Below, one piece after another: positions 7,372 through 13,607 of a stretch of 13,607 nt of DNA; positions within the stretch are counted from its first letter, which is position 1, and every line of letters begins with the position of its first letter. The notes under the pieces were generated by a model. The model saw nothing but the letters and a program-made list of their open reading frames with translations. It was not told where the DNA came from and made no database searches. The stretch is from the NCBI GenBank assembly GCA_023416175.1, contig JAEZIE010000061.1, positions 1-13,607 on the forward strand, written 5' to 3'. The position numbers and the translations under genes were made by a program. The stretch comes from Bacillota bacterium (GTDB taxonomy: Bacteria > Bacillota > Clostridia > Christensenellales > CAG-138).

Positions 7372-7854
7372 TTAGAGAATGATTTCGATCTGGTCTTTTT
7401 CCTCGTACTGCACAACAACGCAATCGTTTTTGTAGATCCGCTGCGGCAGGACGATCAGCACATGCGCCTGTTCACGGTTGACGGGGAACCCGCCATAATG
7501 CCATACGCCCGTATGAATCTGCAGCACCGTTCCGCAGGGAACATAGAATGCCTCCGTCAATTCGGGGACAGGATCCTTTGTAGGCGGCGCCGCGTGAAAG
7601 ATGATATCGTCGTCCATCACAACGATCGCCTCGCCCGTGGTGTTGTGGTATTCGGAGGCCGTTACCACCATTTTTTCCGCCTTGTGCAGCACAAGCGGTG
7701 AAAGGCCCAGCGGCATGCTCCCCGAAACTGGGAAGAGTACCTGATCGTTATAAAAATCCCCCATGTGGTTTCCCGTAGGATTGGTAATGCTTGCGTAACT
7801 GCCGTACGGGCGGAAGCTTTCCGCTGTCAGCGGCTTGACCTTTACTGTTCTCAT
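7372..7854 (-). CDS. Cupin protein related to ureidoglycolate lyase (AllA-like)
   Basis: This 160-residue protein has the look of the ureidoglycolate lyase family of RmlC-type cupins: N-terminal VKPLTAESFRPYGSY (6-20), and a C-terminal half with AFYVPCGTVLQIHTGVWHY (102-120) that matches the family's AF...G..v..h.gvWHh pattern. H70, H114 and H119 are candidate active-site or metal residues. The ATG at 7854 overlaps the upstream transketolase stop by one base (TAATG) and follows AGAGGGGAAC; a longer frame to 8010 only reads through the transketolase gene. No allantoin or purine gene is nearby, so ureidoglycolate is an unlikely substrate. Other cupins act as sugar isomerases, which suggests a sugar isomerase, epimerase or lactone-handling role, but this is inference. 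Confidence 0.72.
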   Translation of the reverse strand: MRTVKVKPLTAESFRPYGSYASITNPTGNHMGDFYNDQVLFPVSGSMPLGLSPLVLHKAEKMVVTASEYHNTTGEAIVVMDDDIIFHAAPPTKDPVPELTEAFYVPCGTVLQIHTGVWHYGGFPVNREQAHVLIVLPQRIYKNDCVVVQYEEKDQIEIIL

Positions 7855-8810
7855 TACTGTTCCCCTCTTTTTGATTTCATGGCGACCGCCGCCCGTGCGC
7901 CCGAAGCAATCTGCTCCGGCGTGAGGCCGTAGCGTTCGAGCAGGACGTCCGCATTGCCGGATTTTCCGAACGTATCCTGAGTACCCACCCGCTTTACCGG
8001 AACAGGGCAATTTTCGGATACCAACTCTGCTACTGCAGCGCCCAGTCCGCCCAATACGGAATGCTCTTCGGCCGTCACAATCGCGCCTGTCTGCATGGCT
8101 GCTTCTAATACCGCGGCTTTATCGAGCGGCTTGATAGTGTGCATGTTCACAACGCTTGCTTCGATGCCTTCCGCCTCAAGGATCTCCGCCGCTTTGAGCG
8201 ACATCGCAACCATGATGCCGGTAGAAATGATGGTAACGTCCCTGCCTTTGCGCATTTGTACGGACTTCCCGATTTGAAACTCATATCCGTCAAAATCTGT
8301 AATCACCTCAAGCGCGCTCCTGCCCAGGCGCAGATATGCCGGGCCTTCATATGCGGCAAGGGCGTGTACGGCCGCGCGCGTCTCATTGGCGTCCGCAGGG
8401 CAGATCACTGTCATGCCCGGAATGCTGCGCATCAGCGCAATATCTTCCAAGCACTGGTGCGTTGCGCCGTCCTCCCCTACGGTAAGGCCTGCATGTGTGC
8501 CCACCACCTTGACATTCAGCCTAGGGTACGCAAGAGAATTCCTGATCTGGTCAAACGTCCTCCCGGCAGCGAACATCGCAAACGTGCTGATAAAAGGTTT
8601 TAACCCGCACGTCGCCATACCGGCGGCAATTCCCACCATGTTCGCTTCCGCAATGCCCACATTGTGAAAACGTTTCGAATACTGCGCATGAAACAAACAG
8701 GACATGGTGCAAGTGCTTACATCCGCATCAAGCACTACAATTTTCGTGTCCGTGCCGATTTCCACCAGCGCTTCGCCATAGGCGCTTCTCGTTGAAATCT
8801 TGTTACCCAT
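7854..8810 (-). CDS. Transketolase, C-terminal subunit
   Basis: This 318-residue protein is the pyrimidine-binding plus C-terminal half of a split, thiamine-diphosphate-dependent transketolase. Visible family marks are VVLDADVSTCTM, VGIAEANMVGIAAG (51-64, with E55 the conserved glutamate that activates the cofactor), THAGLTVGEDGATHQCLED (105-123), YLRLGRS (159-165), and the C-terminal domain segment HTIKPLDKAAV through EEHSVLGGLG. The start at 8810 overlaps the end of the N-terminal subunit gene by eight bases (ATGGGTAA), so the two subunits are translationally coupled and should form an equimolar heterotetramer. It may be a general pentose-phosphate enzyme or one dedicated to the phosphate made by the operon's kinase; its location favours the latter. 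Confidence 0.95.
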   Translation of the reverse strand: MGNKISTRSAYGEALVEIGTDTKIVVLDADVSTCTMSCLFHAQYSKRFHNVGIAEANMVGIAAGMATCGLKPFISTFAMFAAGRTFDQIRNSLAYPRLNVKVVGTHAGLTVGEDGATHQCLEDIALMRSIPGMTVICPADANETRAAVHALAAYEGPAYLRLGRSALEVITDFDGYEFQIGKSVQMRKGRDVTIISTGIMVAMSLKAAEILEAEGIEASVVNMHTIKPLDKAAVLEAAMQTGAIVTAEEHSVLGGLGAAVAELVSENCPVPVKRVGTQDTFGKSGNADVLLERYGLTPEQIASGARAAVAMKSKRGEQ

Positions 8811-9651
8811 TTGTGTTCATCTCCTCAACTCCGCGCGCAAGCTCGCGGAAGGCTTGTGCAAATTGCTCGTCGTTTGGTGTTTTACCGTGCCACTCATTTT
8901 TGCCTTCCATGAAAGAGATGCCTTTTCCCTTCACTGTGTTGGCAATGATCATATGCGGCTTGCCGGGCGTTGCCTTGGCGGCATCCACTGCGGCCGCGAT
9001 CTGTTCCACGTCATGCCCGTCGATGGATTGTGTATGGAATCCAAATGCCTTGCATTTTGCTTCAATATCGCCCATATCCAAGATCTCTGCCACAGTGCCG
9101 TCAAGCTGCACTTTGTTACTATCCAATATTACAATTAGATGGTCGAGGTGGTTGGAGGCCGCAAACATCATGGCCTCCCAGATCTGTCCCTCCTGCATCT
9201 CCCCATCGCCTATCACTGCGTAAACGTAGTATTCTTTCCCATTCTGTTTGCCTGCAAGCGCCATACCTACCGCAGCAGAGAGCCCCTGGCCAAGCGATCC
9301 TGTGGACATATCCACCCCCGGAACATGCATCATTTCCGCATGCCCGGAAAGTACTCCCTCTGCCTTCCGAAACGTTTTTAATAATTCGGATGAAAAAAAT
9401 CCTCTCAGCGCAAGGGTGGGGTACAACGCAACCGTCGCATGTCCTTTGGACAAAACAAACCTATCACGATCCTCCCAATCTGGTTTTTCGGCATTTATGC
9501 GCATTTTATCGAAATAAAGCACCGCCATGATCTCGGATAATGAAAATGCGCCGCCTATGTGCCCAGATCTTGCATTGTCTACCATTTTCAAGCCGACTGT
9601 TCTGACATTCATTGCAATATTTTCTAATTGCAGTTTGCGATTTGCTTCCAT
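8803..9651 (-). CDS. Transketolase, N-terminal subunit
   Basis: This 282-residue protein is the diphosphate-binding half of a split transketolase. Family marks are SGHIGGAFSLSEIMAVLYF (29-47), DRFVLSKGHATVALY (63-77), PGVDMSTGSLGQGLS (111-125), and the thiamine-diphosphate/metal motif GDGE (148-151) closed by N179 in DSNKVQ. H31, H71 and H104 lie where transketolases use histidines at the active site. The ATG at 9651 (MEANRKLQ) is chosen because AGAAGGA precedes it; a longer in-frame ATG at 9714 would extend across the presumed operator and leader. It is the first gene of the operon. The loop reads GHAEMMHVPG, unlike the GHPE-type sequence of many housekeeping enzymes, which might reflect altered substrate use, but this is a weak hint. 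Confidence 0.95.
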   Translation of the reverse strand: MEANRKLQLENIAMNVRTVGLKMVDNARSGHIGGAFSLSEIMAVLYFDKMRINAEKPDWEDRDRFVLSKGHATVALYPTLALRGFFSSELLKTFRKAEGVLSGHAEMMHVPGVDMSTGSLGQGLSAAVGMALAGKQNGKEYYVYAVIGDGEMQEGQIWEAMMFAASNHLDHLIVILDSNKVQLDGTVAEILDMGDIEAKCKAFGFHTQSIDGHDVEQIAAAVDAAKATPGKPHMIIANTVKGKGISFMEGKNEWHGKTPNDEQFAQAFRELARGVEEMNTNG

Positions 9652-9678
9652 ATCATCCTTCTTAAATTCTGTAATCGT

Positions 9679-9691
9679 AACGTTTTTATTT
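9679..9691 (-). promoter_or_regulatory. Putative repressor site in the operon leader
   Basis: Read on the - strand this is AAATAAAAACGTT, identical over 13 nt to 39-51 upstream of the LacI-family gene and in the same orientation relative to transcription. It lies between the operon's -10 region and the first ribosome binding site, where a bound repressor could block elongation. The second half (GTTACG) is less symmetric than at the repressor gene. Reading the + strand, TGTAATCG at 9670-9677 also resembles one half of a CcpA cre site. Confidence 0.45.
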
Positions 9692-9698
9692 CTAATAG

Positions 9699-9710
9699 AA
9701 ATGATCATTT
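9699..9710. promoter_or_regulatory. 12-bp palindrome near the operon transcription start
   Basis: AAATGATCATTT is a perfect palindrome placed about where transcription from the adjacent promoter should begin. It may be an additional operator, though short AT-rich palindromes can arise by chance. Confidence 0.25.
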
Positions 9711-9718
9711 TCAATTAC

Positions 9719-9747
9719 ATATTATATTATGTTCTACATGCTGTCAA
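9719..9747 (-). promoter_or_regulatory. Promoter of the transketolase-to-kinase operon
   Basis: On the - strand TTGACA (9747-9742) is a perfect -35 box. Downstream, TATAAT (9726-9721) is 15 nt away and overlapping TAATAT (9724-9719) is 17 nt away; either could be the -10 box. The promoter sits about 70 nt upstream of the first start codon, and no other good promoter is seen before the kinase gene. Confidence 0.65.
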
Positions 9748-9842
9748 GTCATAAAATAAAACTTGCCTGTTACCAAAATTCGGATCAGCCATAACCGAAC
9801 GGTCCAGACTTCGCATGCTACATTCATAATGCGCTACACACT

Positions 9843-10001
9843 CTATCGTGCGGGTCTGTTCCATAAGCTTCCTCGAAGCCATTCACCTTTCAGCAATTTC
9901 AATGCCCTTTTGTACCATTCTTCCCCAATCGCAGATGACGATTCCCACTCGTAAATCACCCCAATCTTCCCCTTGACCGCTTCCCCTGTCGTTCTATACA
10001 T
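9843..10001 (-). CDS. Small hypothetical ORF or gene relic (52 aa)
   Basis: Read on the - strand, ATG at 10001 to TAG at 9843 gives a 52-residue frame beginning MYRTTGEAVKGKIGVIYEWE and continuing with a helix-like EEWYKRALKLLKGEWL. The composition looks protein-like, with mixed charged and hydrophobic residues. There is no good ribosome binding site (only AAAGAC upstream). After the stop another frame on the same strand (TIECVAHYECS onward) stays open to about 9728, so this could be the frameshifted remnant of a longer gene. I do not recognise the family. It would end upstream of the operon promoter and point toward the transketolase gene. Confidence 0.25.
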   Translation of the reverse strand: MYRTTGEAVKGKIGVIYEWESSSAIGEEWYKRALKLLKGEWLRGSLWNRPAR

Positions 10002-10011
10002 ATGTTGTCTT

Positions 10012-10028
10012 TATAATTTCACATGTGA
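10012..10028 (+). promoter_or_regulatory. Candidate -10 box and palindrome upstream of the SpoIID-like gene
   Basis: TATAAT at 10012-10017 is a perfect -10 hexamer, but nothing like TTGACA lies at the right distance upstream. It is followed at 10019-10028 by the palindrome TCACATGTGA. A second AT-rich hexamer, TATATT, is at 10032-10037. The absence of a good -35 leaves room for an alternative sigma factor or an activator, neither of which can be shown here. Confidence 0.3.
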
Positions 10029-10073
10029 TAGTATATTAAAAACAATTGCATGTGGGAGGAGCTCTTTTTTATC

Positions 10074-12827
10074 ATGCACATCCTGCCCTCCGTTCGCAAG
10101 GTTTCTATTTTACGTTTTTTATCGACACTGCTCATTCTGTGTTTATTGCTTCTGCCTGTGTCCGCATTTGCAGAGCCGGCTGGGGACTATTCCTATACGT
10201 ACCCGGAGGCGGACAGTGCGGGCGGGGACTATTCCGTCCCGTACGACCCATTGCTCGAGGGCAGCGATGTCGATCCCGCTGAACGCCATGCGGACAATGC
10301 TTCTGCTTCCTCATTGAACCCGTTCTCGCTATTCGCCCTCACGCCCCAGATGGTTCCGGCGGAGCCCTCCTATCCAAGGGTGCTGCTGTCCACCTTGCAT
10401 ACCAGCGTGGATATTGTTTTTTCAGGGAACTACTGCCTTTACGATACTAGCGGTCAACCCATCCTCATACCTGAATCCGGCTTCGTGTATACCTTGTCCT
10501 ACGCTGCGGGGAAGGTCTCGTTCTCGCTTGCGGGTGCGGTACTCTATAGCGGCGAGCAGTTTGTCATCTCGGAACATACGCCGCCCAACGGCCAAAGCAA
10601 CAATTTCTTCAGCGTTTACAATACCGCCCACAACTCCAACCTCTCATACCTGGGCAGTCTCGCCGTATACGCGACGGTGGATTCAACACCGGGCGTATAT
10701 CTTGTCAACCGTGTCTATATGGAGGATTACCTCTGCGGCGTGGTACCTTTTGAAATCGGTGAAGGCTATGGCGCGGCGGCGCTGCAGGCGCAGGCCGTTG
10801 CTGCCCGGAATTATGCTTACAGCGCCATTACAAATTCCGCATCTTATGATCTTCTGGATACCTCAACCGATCAGGTCTACAAGGGCATATCGAGCGCGCC
10901 AAATTCCGCCGCCGCAGTCGAAGCCACGGATAAGAAACTTCTTACTTTTGGCAACGCGGCAGTTGAGGTGTTCTATTCCGCCTCCAATGGTGGGATAACC
11001 GAGATTCCGTCTCACCGGTGGACAAACCAGAACATTCTTCCCGCGTACATTGAAATCAAGGCCGACCCGTATGATCTCAGGTATGGGCAGAAATACGGTT
11101 CCAATGCCTACCTTGAGGAGATTACTATCCCCAAGACCGGCCTTGACAGCGCAGGAATGCTCAAGGCAATGATTAAGAGCGCATATTCCCTCACCGACAC
11201 GGAAGCGGATACAATCGCCCTCACCGCAGTGACGCTCTCCGCCGATTGTGCGGATGAAAGCCATCGCGGTACATATGAGGCAAATAAAGGCGCAGGCGCA
11301 TACTTCTGCTCGCATTTTGCGACGCTTACGGCCACCTGTACCGGCTCATACACCAAGGGCGGTATCGGGTATTCCTTGAATTCAGTGCCGATCAGCATCA
11401 GCGCGTCTACGCTGAAAAGTGGCTTTGGCTTTAAAAATGAGAATTTAAGCGCTTTCTGGCTTGTGGATCAAGACGGCTCTTACATCGTCCGCCATGGGCG
11501 GTATGGCCATGGGATCGGGTTGAGCCAGATCGGCGCGCGCCAAATGGCGGCGGAAGGTCGGAGCGTTACACAGATACTGACGTTCTACTACCCGAACACT
11601 GCGCTTGCTGTGAGTCCCGACTTTGCAGGACGTCAAACGCTTACTGCGCTTCCCGCGCTCACAACCGATAGTCGCGCAGTAATCTACGACAGCTATGTGT
11701 ATCTGCGCACGAACACCGGCTCGCTTACGCTCGGCGTGGTGAAAGCGGGTACTGCCGTTGTGGTTACCGGGGAAAAGGACGCGTTTTATAGCATTACGTT
11801 CGACGGCAAGACCGGTTATGTGCAAAAGTCTGCGTTTACGCCCATCTACGGCAGCGTCGCCATTGCAAACGTCACCACCTCCTGCAATGTCCGCAGCGAG
11901 CCTTCAACCGCCGGAGGCAGCGCTACCATTATCGGCCAGGCTCCGCTTGGCGCAAGCTATGCGCTGTTACAGGCGAACGCCGCAATGGGCTGGCACAAGA
12001 TCTCCTACAATGGCCAGGTGGCGTACGTATCAGCCACCTACGCCCGCCTTGTGTTGAACGCGGGAACGGTGATCGGTAGTTATCCAATCACCGTCACGCC
12101 ACCGACTGGCTATACCGACTTACTTCTTTGGGTGGATGGCGTGGCCGTTCCCGCCACAAATACAAATGGTGTTCTGACTGCCACTGTCCATGAGACGAAC
12201 GCAAAGACCGTTGTCATGTACAAGCTTCGCTCCAGCGGTACACCGCAGGAGATGTATGCCTGGACGCTGTCGTATTCCGCTTCCGGCGGCTATACCGCCA
12301 CACCTCTGCCCGCTTCCATGCAAAACCTTCTTACCTATCACGGCTGTGCAATACGCGTGACGGGTAATACCGGACTGCGCTTTATCAGCGGTATTAATCA
12401 AGATCTGCGTGCACAATTGCTTAGCGCAGGGATCGAAGGCTTCCGTCTGGTAGAATACGGCACCGTGGTTATCAACAACAACAGCATAGATGTGTACCCG
12501 TTCACAAAGGGCGGGGTTGCTGCTAAGTACGGCCGCTCCTATTGGGATGCAAACAACGACTACTACATCAACATCACCAACGGACGCATTCAGTTTGCCT
12601 CAGTGCTGGTAGATATCCAAACAGCCAACTATAACTGGTATTATGGCTTCCGCCCCTACGTGATCGTGGAAAAGGGCGATGTACAATATACCTTTTATGG
12701 CGGGCAGGTATCGCGTAGCATGTACCACGTTGCAAAGCAGATCATCGCCGCAGGTGAGTTTGCGCAGGGAACCGCGGCTTACGTATTCGTTAACAATATC
12801 GTCAAGACTGTAGAAGGAAACACATGA
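10074..12827 (+). CDS. Secreted SpoIID/LytB-domain protein with SH3-like repeats
   Basis: This 917-residue exported protein probably acts on cell-wall peptidoglycan. The signal peptide (about 1-33, ending VSAFA) is followed by an acidic linker containing two GDYS repeats (an exact 12-nt DNA repeat at 10182 and 10224), then a SpoIID-type domain to about residue 505. Marks include VYMEDYLCGVVPFEIGEGY (near 213-231), ALQAQAVAARNYAY, FYSASNGG and YGHGIGLSQIGARQMA (near 477-492), then ILTFYYPNTAL. SpoIID is a lytic transglycosylase whose catalytic glutamate lies in the VVPxE motif, present here. Two SH3-like modules follow (near 530-592 and 594-660), a short Ig-like segment, and an unassigned C-terminal domain (756-917). 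The start at 10074 gives a proper signal peptide and is preceded by GGGAGGAG at rather long spacing; an ATG at 10050 lacks any site. It is far longer than sporulation SpoIID (about 340 residues), so a vegetative wall role is likely. Confidence 0.88.
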   Translation: MHILPSVRKVSILRFLSTLLILCLLLLPVSAFAEPAGDYSYTYPEADSAGGDYSVPYDPLLEGSDVDPAERHADNASASSLNPFSLFALTPQMVPAEPSYPRVLLSTLHTSVDIVFSGNYCLYDTSGQPILIPESGFVYTLSYAAGKVSFSLAGAVLYSGEQFVISEHTPPNGQSNNFFSVYNTAHNSNLSYLGSLAVYATVDSTPGVYLVNRVYMEDYLCGVVPFEIGEGYGAAALQAQAVAARNYAYSAITNSASYDLLDTSTDQVYKGISSAPNSAAAVEATDKKLLTFGNAAVEVFYSASNGGITEIPSHRWTNQNILPAYIEIKADPYDLRYGQKYGSNAYLEEITIPKTGLDSAGMLKAMIKSAYSLTDTEADTIALTAVTLSADCADESHRGTYEANKGAGAYFCSHFATLTATCTGSYTKGGIGYSLNSVPISISASTLKSGFGFKNENLSAFWLVDQDGSYIVRHGRYGHGIGLSQIGARQMAAEGRSVTQILTFYYPNTALAVSPDFAGRQTLTALPALTTDSRAVIYDSYVYLRTNTGSLTLGVVKAGTAVVVTGEKDAFYSITFDGKTGYVQKSAFTPIYGSVAIANVTTSCNVRSEPSTAGGSATIIGQAPLGASYALLQANAAMGWHKISYNGQVAYVSATYARLVLNAGTVIGSYPITVTPPTGYTDLLLWVDGVAVPATNTNGVLTATVHETNAKTVVMYKLRSSGTPQEMYAWTLSYSASGGYTATPLPASMQNLLTYHGCAIRVTGNTGLRFISGINQDLRAQLLSAGIEGFRLVEYGTVVINNNSIDVYPFTKGGVAAKYGRSYWDANNDYYINITNGRIQFASVLVDIQTANYNWYYGFRPYVIVEKGDVQYTFYGGQVSRSMYHVAKQIIAAGEFAQGTAAYVFVNNIVKTVEGNT

Positions 12828-12828
12828 T

Positions 12829-13464
12829 ATGAAATTATGGAAGAAACTACTCATCGCGCATACAGCGCTTGCGCTGCTCCTTGGATGCGCGGCCTGTACG
12901 CCCGCCGTGAACACGGCAAACACTTCGCCTTCCATTCAGATGGAGGACGGAACGGTTATACCCGAAATGCGCCTTTCCAACGGGATACTGGAATATTTGG
13001 ATGAAACCGGCGCATGGCAGCCGATTGCGGAGCTCTCCGAGTTGTACCAGACGTATGTGCTAGAGAATGCGCCAACCGATACGCCTACACCTTCTCCGAC
13101 GAGTACGCCTTCTCCTACGCCATCACCTACTGCTACTCCAACGCAAACGCCTGAACCAACGCCAACACCCGAGCCGACTGCGACGCCCAAGCCCAAACCT
13201 AAGCCCACAGCAACGCCCAAAACCTCTTCCACGCCTATTCCAACCGCCACTCCCGCTCCTACGAATAATGGCGCGGGTAACGGCTCCTCCGGTGGTTCTT
13301 CCGGCGGCTCTTCCGGCGGCTCCGGCGGCGATACCGGTGGCTCTTCCGGCGGCGATACCGGTGGCTGTTCCGGCGGCGCCACCGGCGGTGGCGGCGATGG
13401 TGGCGACGGTGGCGACGGTGAGGATATAAGCGGCGGCGGCGACTGGAGCAATGGATACGATTGA
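12829..13464 (+). CDS. Low-complexity lipoprotein with Pro/Thr stalk and Gly/Ser tail
   Basis: This 211-residue protein starts with a lipoprotein-like signal peptide (MKLWKKLLIAHTALALLLGC, C20 the likely lipidated residue). A short conserved-looking segment follows (residues 35-80, MEDGTVIPEMRLSNGILEYL...), then a Pro/Thr/Ser-rich stalk (82-145), then a Gly/Ser/Asp-rich tail (147-211) with SSGG and GGDTGGSS repeats. No enzymatic motif is visible. The stalk resembles wall-spanning linkers of clostridial surface proteins. The ATG comes one base after the SpoIID-like stop and AAGGAAA lies inside the end of that gene, so the two are co-transcribed and perhaps coupled. It may be a membrane-anchored partner of the wall enzyme. 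A long open frame on the opposite strand over this region is an artefact of the repeats. Confidence 0.75.
   Translation: MKLWKKLLIAHTALALLLGCAACTPAVNTANTSPSIQMEDGTVIPEMRLSNGILEYLDETGAWQPIAELSELYQTYVLENAPTDTPTPSPTSTPSPTPSPTATPTQTPEPTPTPEPTATPKPKPKPTATPKTSSTPIPTATPAPTNNGAGNGSSGGSSGGSSGGSGGDTGGSSGGDTGGCSGGATGGGGDGGDGGDGEDISGGGDWSNGYD
13324..13371 (+). repeat. 24-bp tandem repeat in the lipoprotein's glycine-rich tail
   Basis: Two adjacent 24-nt units (13324-13347 and 13348-13371), each encoding GGDTGG plus two residues, differ at one base. That C-to-G change turns Ser into Cys180. A decayed third unit follows to 13395, and 12-nt SSGG-encoding units precede it from about 13288. Such repeats vary in copy number by slippage. 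Confidence 0.8.
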
Positions 13465-13497
13465 TGTAACGGTAAAGCGGCTGTATACGAGATGAAA

Positions 13498-13544
13498 GCG
13501 CGCAACATCCCCGTCACCTACCGGTGGCGGGGATGTTTTCGCGC
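13498..13544 (+). terminator. Strong hairpin terminator after the lipoprotein gene
   Basis: A 15-bp stem (13504-13518 with 13523-13537, one G-U pair) closes a TACC tetraloop. After a small bulge, GCGCG (13498-13502) pairs with CGCGC (13540-13544). TTTT occurs at 13536-13539, short for a U-tract. It begins 34 nt after the lipoprotein stop and very likely ends the two-gene transcript. Confidence 0.75.
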
Positions 13545-13607
13545 CTACAGGACTAAGTGTCCGGGGTCATTCTTGGCGAAGAAACAGATCAACAAAAGCG
13601 TTTTAAT
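13545..13607. other. Right edge, no feature recognised
   Basis: The last 63 bases hold a small inverted repeat, GGAC (13550-13553) and GTCC (13559-13562), and a frame open to the edge on the + strand that is too short to interpret. Confidence 0.4.

Larger units (their letters stand above)
9748..10073. other. Intergenic region between the sugar operon and the SpoIID-like gene
   Basis: The two flanking genes are transcribed divergently. The stretch holds only the 52-codon open frame described separately and, at its right end, an AT-rich control region. No tRNA, riboswitch-like fold, insertion-sequence end or repeat array is seen. Confidence 0.6.

Noticed and set aside
7372..7854. Calling the cupin a true ureidoglycolate lyase (allA)
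   Set aside because: Family resemblance only; no allantoin pathway gene is nearby and the operon is plainly for sugar use.
7855..8010. 52-residue N-terminal extension of the cupin
   Set aside because: It only reads the transketolase gene in another frame; ATG at 7854 has a good ribosome binding site and gives the normal family length.
9652..9714. 21-residue N-terminal extension of the transketolase N-subunit
   Set aside because: It would translate through the presumed operator and lacks a ribosome binding site, while ATG 9651 has AGAAGGA at proper spacing.
13288..13395. Short tandem repeats considered as a CRISPR-like array
   Set aside because: Units are 12 and 24 nt, directly adjacent with no spacers, and in frame within a coding region.
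12936..13517. 193-codon - strand frame rich in Pro and Val-Gly
   Set aside because: Produced by the low-complexity repeats of the lipoprotein gene read in reverse; it also covers the terminator hairpin.
13545..13607. Small inverted repeat at the right edge considered as an insertion-sequence end
   Set aside because: The arms are only 4 bp and no transposase sequence or partner end is in the window.

Overview
The window looks like chromosomal DNA of an anaerobic Gram-positive bacterium of the Clostridia. The signs are strong AGGAGG-type ribosome binding sites, moderate GC coding sequence with AT-rich control regions, a heterodimeric (split) transketolase, lipoprotein-anchored sugar-binding protein, a SpoIID-family wall enzyme with SH3 repeats, and a proline/threonine- and glycine-rich lipoprotein. 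No species is claimed.

Region 1 (1-1140): a LacI-family repressor gene on the + strand, preceded by a promoter and a perfect AAAACGTTTT palindrome that looks like its own operator. A possible divergent gene may start at the extreme left edge. The repressor gene converges on the end of the operon below, with a small hairpin between them.

Region 2 (1154-9747, all - strand, transcribed right to left): one eight-gene sugar-utilisation operon. In order of transcription: transketolase N-terminal subunit, transketolase C-terminal subunit, a ureidoglycolate-lyase-like cupin, a short-chain dehydrogenase, a sugar-binding lipoprotein, a double ATP-binding cassette protein, one permease, and an AraB-like FGGY ketose kinase. 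Several genes overlap (8, 1 and 23 nt). Three intercistronic inverted repeats sit around the transport and kinase genes. The operon promoter (TTGACA/TATAAT) is at 9719-9747, and its leader carries the same 13-nt motif (AAATAAAAACGTT) found upstream of the repressor gene, so the LacI protein probably controls both. Joint reading: the ABC system imports a sugar or sugar alcohol, the dehydrogenase and perhaps the cupin convert it to a ketose, the kinase phosphorylates the ketose, and the dedicated transketolase sends it into central metabolism. The substrate cannot be read from sequence. A pentitol/pentulose or a branched pentose (apiose-type) is a reasonable guess.

Region 3 (9748-10073): a gene-poor spacer with a 52-codon open frame on the - strand that may be a small gene or a gene relic, and the control region of the next unit.

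Region 4 (10074-13544, + strand): a two-gene cell-envelope operon. It encodes a large secreted SpoIID/LytB-type protein with two SH3-like domains and an unassigned C-terminal domain, then a lipoprotein with a Pro/Thr-rich stalk and a Gly/Ser tail. It ends in a strong hairpin terminator. Nothing is recognised in the last 63 bases.
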